Shown here piece after piece: positions 1 to 7,354 of a stretch of 64,000 nt of DNA. Each line of letters opens with the position of its first letter. The stretch's first letter is position 1. A program made the position numbers and the translations under genes. This stretch comes from Asterochloris sp. CNOR1 (taxonomy: Eukaryota; Chlorophyta; Trebouxiophyceae; Trebouxiales; Trebouxiaceae): positions 992,001 through 1,056,000 of the forward strand of contig OZ017760.1 of assembly GCA_963969365.1 (NCBI GenBank), given 5' to 3'. The notes beneath the pieces are model-generated. The model was given only the letters and a program-made list of their open reading frames with translations. It had not been told where the DNA came from and made no database searches.

Positions 1-267
1 AAGCTTGCCCTTATTGGAGATGCTGCACTCAAGTACTATGTGGTCAAGGAACTGGTAGCACGCAATGTGGACAACAGCAATGACCTTCACTTCAGATCAC
101 AGACATACATCACCAATGAGCGCTTGGGCTTGTTGCAGGGCAAGGTTGACGGCGAAGGCCGCAACAGAGTTTCCCGCGTCGCCGCATGGAGTGCTGCCCT
201 GATGCTTCAGACTATTTGTATGGATACTGATACACATTTGGATCAAACGTCTCAAAGTAGTCAATAG
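1..267 (+). CDS. RNase III-like domain protein, C-terminal part (5' truncated by window)
   Basis: The frame is open from base 1 to a TAG at 265-267, giving 88 residues of a C-terminus. It begins with LALIGDAALKYYVVKEL, which matches the RNase III signature segment around the catalytic Asp (family form: LxFLGDAVLxxxxxxxL). SQTYITNERLG follows at the place of the second conserved helix of the domain. RNase III cleaves double-stranded RNA; stand-alone viral versions exist in chloroviruses and mimivirus relatives. No dsRNA-binding domain follows: the tail after the RNase III segment is only about 45 residues and polar. The last 56 bases overlap tail-to-tail with the gene on the other strand ending at 212. 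The N-terminal half with the other catalytic residues is outside the window, so activity cannot be judged. Confidence 0.6.
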   Translation, partial: KLALIGDAALKYYVVKELVARNVDNSNDLHFRSQTYITNERLGLLQGKVDGEGRNRVSRVAAWSAALMLQTICMDTDTHLDQTSQSSQ

Positions 268-517
268 TAACACGCTGAAGCACAACTCTGTAGTAGATGA
301 CAACATCCCCTATTCTTCCTAGCCTGTACCTTCGATCATTATGCCAAACAGCACCAGGATAGAACTCCGTGTAGAGTGGTCTGTTGTTCAGGTCAGCCTC
401 TGTCCATGTCGCAACCTGAAAAATTGCCTGTGCGTACTGGAGTCTCACATGGGCTTCAAGATCGGGCAGCTGGAGTCTGAATGTTGCGGTGGGTGTCAGT
501 TCTACGATGTGAACCAT
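212..517 (-). CDS. Hypothetical protein, 101 aa, overlaps upstream ORF stop
   Basis: Intronless ORF of 101 residues with a normal amino-acid mix, rich in aromatic residues (many Tyr, Phe, Trp) and without low complexity. I do not recognise a family. Its ATG (517-515) lies inside the last codons of the small ORF ending at 502, so the 16-nt stretch 502-517 is both the end of one frame and the start of the next, the same arrangement as at other junctions in the island. Its 3' end overlaps the RNase III-like frame on the + strand by 56 bases. The compact fit with its neighbours is the main reason to believe it is real. Confidence 0.5.
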   Translation of the reverse strand: MVHIVELTPTATFRLQLPDLEAHVRLQYAQAIFQVATWTEADLNNRPLYTEFYPGAVWHNDRRYRLGRIGDVVIYYRVVLQRVTIDYFETFDPNVYQYPYK

Positions 518-612
518 GACCCCTGCACCACACAGTCACACATCATTGACATGCACTGGCCTTCGCCAGGCTCCATTTTTGCTGAGATTGGTACCACCAA
601 GCTGAGCTCCAT
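502..612 (-). CDS. Possible small ORF, 36 aa
   Basis: A 36-codon frame starting at ATG 612-610, 10 nt after the TGA (625-623) of the upstream 85-aa gene and ending at TAG 504-502, inside the start of the 101-aa gene. It begins MELSLVVPISAKMEPGEGQC. Its size makes it weak as a gene; it is listed because it exactly bridges two better ORFs in a stretch where neighbours are repeatedly joined by overlapping stops and starts. It could instead be a leader or spacer. Confidence 0.25.
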   Translation of the reverse strand: MELSLVVPISAKMEPGEGQCMSMMCDCVVQGSWFTS

Positions 613-622
613 ATTTCCTACC

Positions 623-880
623 TCAACCGCCGGCTTCAATCTTTGCAATCTGCGCTTGGAGCTCTTTGTACTCAGCCTGGTGCCTGGCAACAATGCGATC
701 ACGTGCCTGGCCCTCTGTGATGTCCCACTTCTTTGCTATCTTGGCCACAAGCTCAGCAAACTCCTTCCGCTGAAGCTCGACAGCTGCTTTGCTCTCTGCA
801 GTTGGCGAACCTTGAGTTCTAGCTGATTTGTGTTGCTCTGTGCTGAAGGCTGTGTTGGGCTTTGTAGACTGACCGCTCAT
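623..880 (-). CDS. Small charged helical protein, 85 aa
   Basis: From ATG 880-878 the frame encodes 85 residues. The first 30 are polar and Ser/Thr-rich; the rest is a long charged helix (EFAELVAKIAKKWDITEG and AEYKELQAQIAKIEAGG) likely to form a coiled coil. A good acceptor (pyrimidine tract, TTGCAG) lies just upstream of the ATG, so a 5' exon is possible; the frame also runs upstream to a start at 922. Family not recognised. The gene heads the - strand series 880-623, 612-502, 517-212. Confidence 0.5.
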   Translation of the reverse strand: MSGQSTKPNTAFSTEQHKSARTQGSPTAESKAAVELQRKEFAELVAKIAKKWDITEGQARDRIVARHQAEYKELQAQIAKIEAGG

Positions 881-885
881 TTGCC

Positions 886-1296
886 TGCAACATAGAGAAG
901 AAGGCACTGAGGGTAAACGCAACTGCCATGTTCATCAGAGGGTCACCTTAGGGTAGGGTGCTTGCTGCTGTTGCGCTCCTTGAGTGGCTTGCTAGCACAG
1001 GCAGGGACAGGGCTGCCTGAAAGGAGTGGATGTGAGGTCAGTGTGCACTGCTCCTGTTGCAGCAAGCCAGAATTGCAGACCTGATGAGTGGCTCCCAGCC
1101 CCTATTTTGGGGACAAGCGCCTTGATCTTGCTGGATAAGAATTAGCAGGGACCCATCCCACCCTAGATGACAGCCTCTGAGAACCTGCCTAGGAGCTTCT
1201 GGAATTTCACTGGCAATGTGCGCCCACACTAGTTCAGGCAGCATATCATAGGTCATGCGGTGTGCTCAGCATGCTACCTTTGCTACCTGTATCAAC
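886..1296. other. Non-coding stretch, nothing recognised
   Basis: Short frames here have no coding character. Some of it may be promoter or 5' exon of the - strand gene starting at 880. Confidence 0.4.
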
Positions 1297-1885
1297 CCCA
1301 CAGCTGTGGCGACCCTAGCTAGGGTTTTGACAGTCTTGCGGGATAAGGGGCTCCTCCTGAAGGGCTTAGCACGTTGAGCTGTTCAACATGATGACTCAGC
1401 GCGTCAGACTCACAGAGAGCGATTGCTCAGCGCACATCCAGATTTAGCGTCCTGGATCCCTATGTAGAGACTTTGAGCTTTGACAGCACATTTGTGAAGG
1501 CCTACAGCCTGAGGTGAGATCTGAGCTGTTGCTGACCCCTTGTCTGTCTCCTCTGCACCTGCCTAACAGGCCTGCTGCAATCAACGAATCTGCCTGAGCA
1601 GATTCTAGTACCGCCTCCGCGATAGCGCGGAAGCGACAACGCTTCCTAGCGCAGCATTTGCAGTGATGCAAGGCAATTGCTGCCATGTATCTTGACTACT
1701 GCACCATGTATCATTGACTACTGCATCCTGTGACTGCAGGAAGGATCCAGTGGCGCGGCTTTGCTGGGCGCATTCAGGGAGGTACTAGGAGCGTTGCCGC
1801 TCTGTACGTTGCACACCTCAGAAGTGAGTATGGGGCTGTGTCTGGGCGCGACTACGTCGCTAGCTGCATAGCGGCGCCAACAGCT
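1297..1885 (+). repeat. Dispersed repeat family, copy 1 (longest intact copy)
   Basis: Begins with two adjacent 12-bp palindromes, CCACAGCTGTGG and CCCTAGCTAGGG, followed by TTTTGACAGT. The copy continues with blocks that recur in the same order and orientation at 14,549-15,030: GCGGGATAA with CTCCTGAAGGGCTTAGCA, GATGACTCAGCGCGTCAGAC, a block around CAGCGCACATCCAG, and TGACCCCTTGTCTGTCTCC. Core-only copies lie at 12,962 and 18,502. It does not encode an obvious protein; the short - strand frame inside (1444-1686) is repeated, frame-broken, at copy 2. A non-autonomous transposon is the likeliest identity. Confidence 0.75.
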
Positions 1886-1941
1886 GCCTGAAGAACGCTG
1901 CGTCATGTTGACATTGTTTCTTATGATGATTGCAGAGAAGG

Positions 1942-2322
1942 ATGGCAGTACAAGGCCAAGAGCAACTAATCAGCGAGCCACAATTGCAGGGCCTCGTGCA
2001 GGTCTTGGCTGCTGCTCCTGATAACACCAGGCGACAGGCAGCATTTCAAGGTGTTCTGGCCATCATGGAGCGTGACCTTACAGAACCTCAGAAGCAGGAG
2101 CTATGGGAAATGGCCATGGCTAGGGGTCGCCGCGGCGACATGGGAAACTCTGTTTCCCCACCTGCTGCTATGGGCCTTCCAAGGTGCAGTGACAAGCATC
2201 CTTGGCATCGCCTACGCGATCACAACTTGCCGCAGCACAACACTGCCATGATTTTTCGCCATCACCTTACATGCTCTCAGCAGGCTCATTGGTGCAGAGG
2301 GCCGTCCTTCTTTGGGTACTAG
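1942..2322 (+). CDS. Possible coding exon of a hypothetical protein
   Basis: From ATG 1942 the frame gives about 126 residues. The first 60 (around QEQLISEPQLQGLVQVLAAA and LTEPQKQELWEMAMARG) look like a helical, normally composed protein; after about residue 65 composition becomes His/Cys-rich and coding character is lost. A strong acceptor (TTATGATGATTGCAG) lies a few bases before the ATG, and the frame can be extended to 1930. This may be an internal exon of a spliced gene, or a decayed fragment, since the bases from 2126 also match the repeat at 15,297. Function unknown. Confidence 0.3.
   Translation: MAVQGQEQLISEPQLQGLVQVLAAAPDNTRRQAAFQGVLAIMERDLTEPQKQELWEMAMARGRRGDMGNSVSPPAAMGLPRCSDKHPWHRLRDHNLPQHNTAMIFRHHLTCSQQAHWCRGPSFFGY
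2126..2165 (+). repeat. Double palindrome repeat, copy A
   Basis: GTCGCCGCGGCGAC is a perfect palindrome and is followed at once by GGGAAACTCTGTTTCCC, a hairpin with six-base arms. The same pair, slightly changed, occurs at 15,297-15,332, also a few hundred bases after a copy of the large dispersed repeat. Both parts could fold in DNA or RNA. Confidence 0.6.
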
Positions 2323-2329
2323 AACATCT

Positions 2330-3098
2330 GCCCTGCAGCGGCCTTAGCCGCTATCGCAAATGCGATGGCAAGCCGGGCCTTCCAATCGTGAACCTCTCCC
2401 GATGCCAGGAGCTGGACCTTACCAAGACCCCAGCACTGTTGGGAACTGAGATTGACAGCTGCTGCGGCATTTGCTGTTGATGGCATTCACTTGCACTTTA
2501 CTTGATGAACTTCACTCACAATGTAAAGCAGCTCTCATGTACAACATCTGCAGTGGCACAGTCTGCTCCAAGCGGGGAAAAGGTCTTGCAACCTGCTAGA
2601 AACTTGCATTGCATGCCTCTGGGTGGGCCCTTCACGGGTTACTACTGATTTTAAAAACAAACTGTATGTGGCAACTCTAGTGGTAATGCTGGGACATGTT
2701 CTGCAATCCAAATCTTGACAACGTCTATGCAGGGCCCTTCTGGCAACACAGGAGCCATGTCATTGGTCAGTCTAGCGGCCATGGCCATTGTGCTCATCTT
2801 TTGTAGGGTACAGACTGCCTTCCTGCAAGGCCTCCATGGCAAGCCTTATGGCCAGCATTGCCACTGGACGTGCAATGGACGGTTGTCTGCACACACTTTT
2901 AAATCTGTTGGTGCACAGCAACAGCCAGCGTCACAGCAAATTTACCAGCTCAAGCGCAGCCTGCCTTACATGAGTCGGACGCCACAACAGGCCTGCCAGG
3001 CCCAAAGGGCAGGGAGGCTATGGTGGGTAAGGTTAGCTGGGCTCCTCCTGGCAACTCATATGAATCACCTGCATGGAGGTGATGCAGTGCACTTATAA
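2330..3098. other. No clear gene
   Basis: Several frames of 60-127 codons exist on both strands (for example 2715-3098 +), but they overlap each other, shift to His/Gln/Cys-rich sequence and match nothing I know. Around 2740-2810 + a hydrophobic stretch followed by GTAGGG could be the end of an exon. I see nothing firm. Confidence 0.3.
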
Positions 3099-3458
3099 CT
3101 AGCAAGCCAAGCTGGCTAGGAGCTGCGCAAAAGCTGGCCAAGAGTCTGTCTCACTAAGCTCTGATGGCTGCTCCAAGGAGGGTGATGGGCTGTCTCTCAA
3201 GCAGTCATGGTGAGTGATGGGACCGCCCCTGCCGAGAAGATTTGAGGCAGTTTCTGTCTCAAGCACATCATCCACAAATGAATCTGGATGTGTAAGCACA
3301 GAACAGGTGTCAGGGAATAGGTGTAAGTCCTTTGTGTGATGACAGCCACTGCAGAATCCTGTCTCACCCAGATCTGCAAGCCCCTCCAGAGGATCTCCCA
3401 ATCTTGGAACTGCCAGCGCTGCCTCAACATCTGCCCGCAACAAATCTGACTCTTCCAA
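3099..3458 (-). CDS. Hypothetical acidic protein with a Cys/His cluster
   Basis: A 119-residue frame, acidic, with the segment GFCSGCHHTKDLHLF near residues 35-50, which could bind a metal, and a Ser/Pro/Glu-rich C-terminus. The first 35 residues are Leu/Ala/Glu-rich and helix-like. I do not recognise a family. The frame is open for the whole length and has protein-like composition, but the Cys/His motif is a single half-site and 5' exons may be missing. Confidence 0.3.
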   Translation of the reverse strand: MEESDLLRADVEAALAVPRLGDPLEGLADLGETGFCSGCHHTKDLHLFPDTCSVLTHPDSFVDDVLETETASNLLGRGGPITHHDCLRDSPSPSLEQPSELSETDSWPAFAQLLASLAC

Positions 3459-3539
3459 ATCCGCAGCGCATGACCATGTTGATCTACTGAATAAAGGGCA
3501 CAGGGACAGGTGTAAAGGATTTTCTTTTGCTTCACAGGC

Positions 3540-4311
3540 CTATTCCACGTTCTCCCTATACCACCCCTATTGAAATTCCCTGAGCACCTGCCGAATCTTG
3601 TCCTGGTCCTGGTTGAGTCAGTTGCTCTGCTTCATGTCGCCGGCCCCAAGCCTCCCCTGAATGACGAAGGACAAGTGAGACAACAGGGGTTTGAAATGCC
3701 TGCATTTTGATGCCTGGTGTAGCCAGCTGGATGCTAATACCCCTGATATGTGCCTGCGCACCGCAACGCCACAGCATGCCACTCAAAACCTCTGCTCCAG
3801 TCTGGCACGTGGTTGACAGCGGCGCCACACCAGCATGTCCAAGCCCTTGCTCCAACGTGGTGCGTGTTTGACACACCATACCCCTGCATCCCCATACTGT
3901 CTGTGCTACGCAGCTTCTGTCTGCTCATGCCAGAGAAGTCTGTAAAATTCCTGGAGGCTGCCATGTATGTGTGCAGATGATCTTGTTGAGTGCAGATCAA
4001 TCAGCTGTCTTGTCCACCCAGCTGAACTGTGATAGGCTTGGCAATGGTGATCGCAACAGATGCTCACCAGCAGATTGCTTTGGCCCCTAACTAAAGTCCG
4101 CTCCAAGTGGCTCAAAGTTGACTTTCGCCTGCCTCAGAGCAGGAACATGGTTGCCATTCTCTGCCAGAACAGCTTTTGGTATGCAAAAGGTCCGGTAAGA
4201 TGTTCACCCCAGCCTGGAAGCTGATTTTGTACAAGGCAGACCTAATTCAACCTAAGTAGCGTCTGTGGTAGAGTTCAAACAAAAGTCTTGACCAATCATG
4301 CTCTACTTGCT
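3540..4311. other. No clear gene
   Basis: Overlapping short frames on both strands with His/Gln/Cys-rich, unstructured translations. This may hold 3' or regulatory sequence of the - strand cluster that ends at 4312. Confidence 0.3.
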
Positions 4312-4590
4312 TTATCTTCGGCGCGATCTCACTCCTGCAGAGACTGGTACATCCAGCAGATCCCTGAGCACGGCATTCATCTTCTTCTTCCCTTTCTTGC
4401 CAAAATGAGCATGTTTCAGGCTGCCTTTGTTCAAGATTCTCCTAGCAGCTGCTGCTCCAACCCCACCAATAAGGACTCCTCCACCTAGCAGAGCAGCAGG
4501 GTGAAGACCATTCTTAATTCTTTCACCTCTTGGTGTGTGAACAAGCTTGAGTTGTGTCTTGTTTCTTGAATCAGCAAGGTTAGGAACCAT
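4312..4590 (-). CDS. Small basic membrane protein, 92 aa
   Basis: The 92-residue product has a Gly/Ala-rich hydrophobic segment at about residues 32-51 (ALLGGGVLIGGVGAAAA) flanked by strongly basic sequence, including GKKGKKK and a C-terminal RSRRR. This is the look of a small membrane-anchored, nucleic-acid- or capsid-associated virion protein, but no family is recognised. Its ATG (4590-4588) directly follows the TGA (4593-4591) of the preceding gene, TGAATG, so translation after reinitiation is plausible. It is the last of five - strand genes that start at 6359. Confidence 0.6.
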   Translation of the reverse strand: MVPNLADSRNKTQLKLVHTPRGERIKNGLHPAALLGGGVLIGGVGAAAARRILNKGSLKHAHFGKKGKKKMNAVLRDLLDVPVSAGVRSRRR

Positions 4591-4848
4591 TCATAGGTTG
4601 GTGTACTTGTTCCCGCCAACAGCATTGACTCTATCTGTCACATGATTGGGAGCTGCAATATATGAAGTGTTTCTAGTGTCAATGAACTTGGTAATGTTTG
4701 TACTGCCATAAGGCGCAAGGACCCCAGCAGTGTTGACTGTACTCAGGTTGCGGGCACTTGTAGCATTTCTGCGAGCAGCTGCGGCATTACTGAGTAAGTA
4801 GCTGCTGCCAGTCACTAGGCCGAGAAGCACCAGCGCTGTCAACATCAC
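4591..4848 (-). CDS. Small N-terminally anchored protein, 85 aa
   Basis: An N-terminal hydrophobic segment, MLTALVLLGLVTGSSYLLS, serves as a signal anchor; the remainder is Asn/Thr/Ala-rich with several N-x-S/T sequons. Short proteins with such an N-terminal anchor and a polar tail are common among virion membrane proteins of large DNA viruses, but this is resemblance and not a family match. The start lies 62 nt inside the end of the upstream coiled-coil gene, in another frame, and the stop abuts the next ATG. The two adjacent ATGs at 4848 and 4845 are both possible starts. Confidence 0.6.
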   Translation of the reverse strand: MMLTALVLLGLVTGSSYLLSNAAAARRNATSARNLSTVNTAGVLAPYGSTNITKFIDTRNTSYIAAPNHVTDRVNAVGGNKYTNL

Positions 4849-5380
4849 TTTTTGCCCTCTTGCCGCGCCCTCTGGTAGACAAGCGGATCATGCTCTCTCG
4901 CTCACTTGGCGGAGCAGCTTTCATAACAGCAAGATCTTCGGCAACTTCCGCAACGACTCTGGATGCGCTTGTGTTTCCATCGACATTGAGTAATGCTTTG
5001 GCGTTGGACAAGGTTCTGTTGCATGTCCCAGCAGCAGAATGATTGCCTGAATCTATATTGCAGCTCTGTGCCACTGTGATTGCTATGATAGCTAGCTTCT
5101 GCTCGGGCATCGATGTTGATGTACTCACCATTTGCGGCCTGAAACTCTTGGCTCTGATGGGTGCACCACCAGGATCATTTCTAGTTTTCAGAGCATCTTC
5201 ATACTTCTGGAGATGGTCCATCCATGTCGTTATCTCTGCTTCAAGCTTTCCCTTCATATTGAGAGACACACCGGCATTCCTTGCCAGAAGTGCCTGAGGA
5301 CCCATGCGTCTCAATATGCGTTCCACCTTTTCAATGGTGCCCTTCACTTTCTCAAGGTGTTGCAGCTTTGCCTTGAGCAT
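4787..5380 (-). CDS. Coiled-coil protein of unknown function, 197 aa or longer
   Basis: From ATG 5380 the protein begins with a coiled-coil region (about residues 1-70: LQHLEKVKGTIEKVERILRR and onward), followed by a Ser/Thr/Asn-rich middle and a basic C-terminus (TRGRGKRAKSD). The same frame stays open upstream of the ATG for at least 40 codons without another ATG, overlapping the end of the gene ending at 5434. Either that overlap is coincidental or the N-terminus is longer through splicing or frameshifting. It overlaps the next gene by 62 nt. No family recognised; a structural or scaffold role is a guess from its neighbours. Confidence 0.55.
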   Translation of the reverse strand: MLKAKLQHLEKVKGTIEKVERILRRMGPQALLARNAGVSLNMKGKLEAEITTWMDHLQKYEDALKTRNDPGGAPIRAKSFRPQMVSTSTSMPEQKLAIIAITVAQSCNIDSGNHSAAGTCNRTLSNAKALLNVDGNTSASRVVAEVAEDLAVMKAAPPSERESMIRLSTRGRGKRAKSDVDSAGASRPSDWQQLLTQ

Positions 5381-5433
5381 GCTGCCCCACTGAGCAAAAC
5401 CTCCTGATGCAGCTATCTGACTTTTAGAGAGAT

Positions 5434-5841
5434 TTAAGGCTTTCTTGCGGTTTCCTTCAGATGATTTGGAGGCACAGTCATCCCTGCAAGCAGCGTGAGA
5501 CGCTGTAATTCCTTGACTTCTGCGATGTCCATCAGCACCTCCTGCTTTGCGCGCTCCAAGTTCAACAACTCCTCTTCAAGGGCTGCCACTTGCTCTTGCA
5601 CGCTCCTCGTAACACGAAAGTTTGTTGCCTTGAATGCGCTGTTGTTGTGACTGCTGCCTTGGAGCTGCGCTGCTGCCATCAACGTCTCAAATCTGGGGTT
5701 GGTCCTTGACTTGACCGCAACAGCTGGGTTGAGCTTGCTTTTTGGCAGTGGAAGGCGTCCAGGGGTGGGGGGTTGGGGAGGTCGTGGAGGGGATGGAGGT
5801 GGCATGTTGCTTGTCATATGAACAGCTTTTTTTTGGAGCAT
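5434..5841 (-). CDS. Proline-rich/coiled-coil protein, 135 aa
   Basis: ATG 5841-5839 shares one base with the upstream TGA (5843-5841), giving TGATG, which decides the start over the longer open frame reaching 5943. After a short N-terminus comes a proline run (PPPSPPRPPQPPTPGRLPLP, about residues 15-34), then a helical, Glu/Leu-rich coiled coil (VQEQVAALEEELLNLERAKQ). The architecture suits a linker or attachment protein of a particle. No family recognised. It sits second in the five-gene - strand cluster. Confidence 0.6.
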   Translation of the reverse strand: MLQKKAVHMTSNMPPPSPPRPPQPPTPGRLPLPKSKLNPAVAVKSRTNPRFETLMAAAQLQGSSHNNSAFKATNFRVTRSVQEQVAALEEELLNLERAKQEVLMDIAEVKELQRLTLLAGMTVPPNHLKETARKP

Positions 5842-6359
5842 CACCCCAACCAGTAGTTGTTCTGACTGTCTGGGTACAGTTGCGAAAAGCTCTGGAAGAT
5901 CTGCAAAGCATCTTTGACTGTTGGGCTCCCTGTCCCCTGCCACGTCGTCCCTGTCGTGGTCTGATATCCGTCAACAGTGATTGTGGTGCTGTTCACTGTA
6001 CAGATGCCATCTATCAGCTGCCCGATTGTGCAAGGGAACTGAGAAATGGGCACCTGTACACCATCAGGGGCGATGGGCAGGTTTATTGTCTGCGAACTGT
6101 TGTTCTGAACCCCAAGAACAATGCAATCCAAATGAGAAGCATCAGCTGCTGCTGTTTGCCACCCTTTTGTTATCTGCGCCGTGCTGCTGGCTGCTCCAGG
6201 AGTCCAGACTATTGATGTTCCATCATTGTAATTAAAGTCAATGCCACTCCCATTGCTCAAAAGAGAAAGACCCACCAAGTTTGCCACCTGCTGCTGTAAA
6301 TTACTGACCGTTGTACTCAAAGAGGTGACTTGGTTCTGCAATTGTGCAAGTGTTGTCAC
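5841..6359 (-). CDS. Fibre-like protein: N-terminal coiled coil plus beta-rich domain, 172 aa
   Basis: Residues 1-30 (LAQLQNQVTSLSTTVSNLQQ) form regular heptads of an oligomerising coiled coil. The rest is Thr/Ser/Asn/Gln-rich and beta-like (INLPIAPDGVQVPISQF, TITVDGYQTTTGTTWQGTG). A trimeric stalk followed by a beta domain is the layout of viral fibres and phage receptor-binding proteins; that function is inference from layout only. First gene of the - strand cluster, transcribed away from the + strand 226-aa gene across a divergent promoter region of 171 bp. The stop overlaps the next start by one base. Confidence 0.65.
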   Translation of the reverse strand: MTTLAQLQNQVTSLSTTVSNLQQQVANLVGLSLLSNGSGIDFNYNDGTSIVWTPGAASSTAQITKGWQTAAADASHLDCIVLGVQNNSSQTINLPIAPDGVQVPISQFPCTIGQLIDGICTVNSTTITVDGYQTTTGTTWQGTGSPTVKDALQIFQSFSQLYPDSQNNYWLG

Positions 6360-6530
6360 GATGCTTTACTGTTGATGGGAAATATTTTCTGACAGCCTGT
6401 GATGACGTCAGCAATATATGTGCTTGAACTTCAGTAGGGCTTGAAGGCATTGTGGCCATGGCACCCCATGTAGCATTTTCTGTCTATCATTGGCAATACC
6501 ACGGCTTTCAAAAAGCACACAACTTTAAGG
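6360..6530. promoter_or_regulatory. Divergent promoter region with CRE palindrome
   Basis: Only 171 bp separates the ATGs of the fibre-like gene (-) and the 226-aa gene (+). It contains the perfect palindrome TGACGTCA at 6403-6410, the consensus bZIP/CRE site, followed directly by the TATA-like GCAATATATG. The stretch is AT-richer than the flanking coding DNA. Promoter function is inferred from layout. Confidence 0.5.
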
Positions 6531-7354
6531 ATGTCCATTGTTGCTCAATCACACACTGCAGTGCTTGAATCAGACTGCATCACGGGCACTGCACAGATAC
6601 TGCAGGAAGGCATCCCATGCGTCCTGAAAGGAGACACATTTGCGGTGAAAGAGGGACCCTTTGTTGTCAAGGTGGACATCAACTACGATGAGGAAGATGG
6701 ATCTGAAGGCAGAGAACCAAAGGTTCTCGTGCGGGGGCGCAGCCCCTGCCAACACATCTGCACCGAATTGTATGTGGATGGCGTCTGCATCAGAGGACTC
6801 ATTGGCAGAGCTTCACCAGTCTGCACATACACGGTTGATCGCCATCGTGTCGACATTGGAGGAGGCCAGAACGAGATGAGGGAGTTGACATTTGCAAAGC
6901 CCAAGGTAGAAGCAATAGCAGGCTAGTACAGCTATACGCTTTCTGACATAGCTCAAACCTCCTTGCTCTGTGTTTCAGGTCTCTAGTGGTGCTTCATCAG
7001 CAAACAAAGAGGATGGCGCTCACATAGGCACCATTGGTCTGTATGTGGCATTGGGCATAAAGAAGCTCTCGTCAGCCTCAGTCAAGCTTCCAATTCAAGC
7101 CAAAGCTGCAAAGTAAGTGTGACGCAACATATAGGTGTGCCCTCAGTGCTCTGTCAACTCAAAGTATCAAAACTGACTGCAGTGACGAAGATGACAAGAG
7201 GTTCTTCTTGAAGCAAGGAGTGAGCTTTCAGTCTGGCGCGACGCTGGTCCCCAACGTTGACACCAAGGTGAACTACACGCTCACAGATGCAGAGATACTT
7301 CTTGACCAGCAGTTCTTCTATGACCTGGACAGCCACCTAATGCTGCCCTCATGA
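6531..7354 (+). CDS. Unknown spliced protein, 226 aa, overlaps primase start (ATGA)
   Basis: Exons 6531-6905, 6979-7112 and 7183-7354 join in frame to 681 nt, 226 residues; introns are 73 nt (GTAGAA...TTTCAG) and 70 nt (GTAAGT...CTGCAG). Without splicing the frame stops shortly after each donor. The protein starts MSIVAQSHTAVLES, is acidic and beta-rich and ends with LDQQFFYDLDSHLMLPS. I do not recognise it; being the first gene of a cassette with primase and helicase, a replication-related role such as ssDNA binding is a guess. Its TGA (7352-7354) overlaps the primase ATG (7351-7353) as ATGA, so both could be read from one spliced mRNA by reinitiation. Confidence 0.65.

Noticed and set aside
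341-826. 161-codon frame on +
   Set aside because: Antisense to the better 85-aa and 101-aa genes; Cys/Leu-rich translation typical of a shadow frame.
1444-1686. Short - strand frame in repeat copy 1
   Set aside because: Repeated in copy 2 at 14,760-14,963 with indels that break the frame; consistent with non-coding repeat.
3556-3879. 107-codon frame on -
   Set aside because: No domain, overlaps other frames of equal quality, composition not protein-like.
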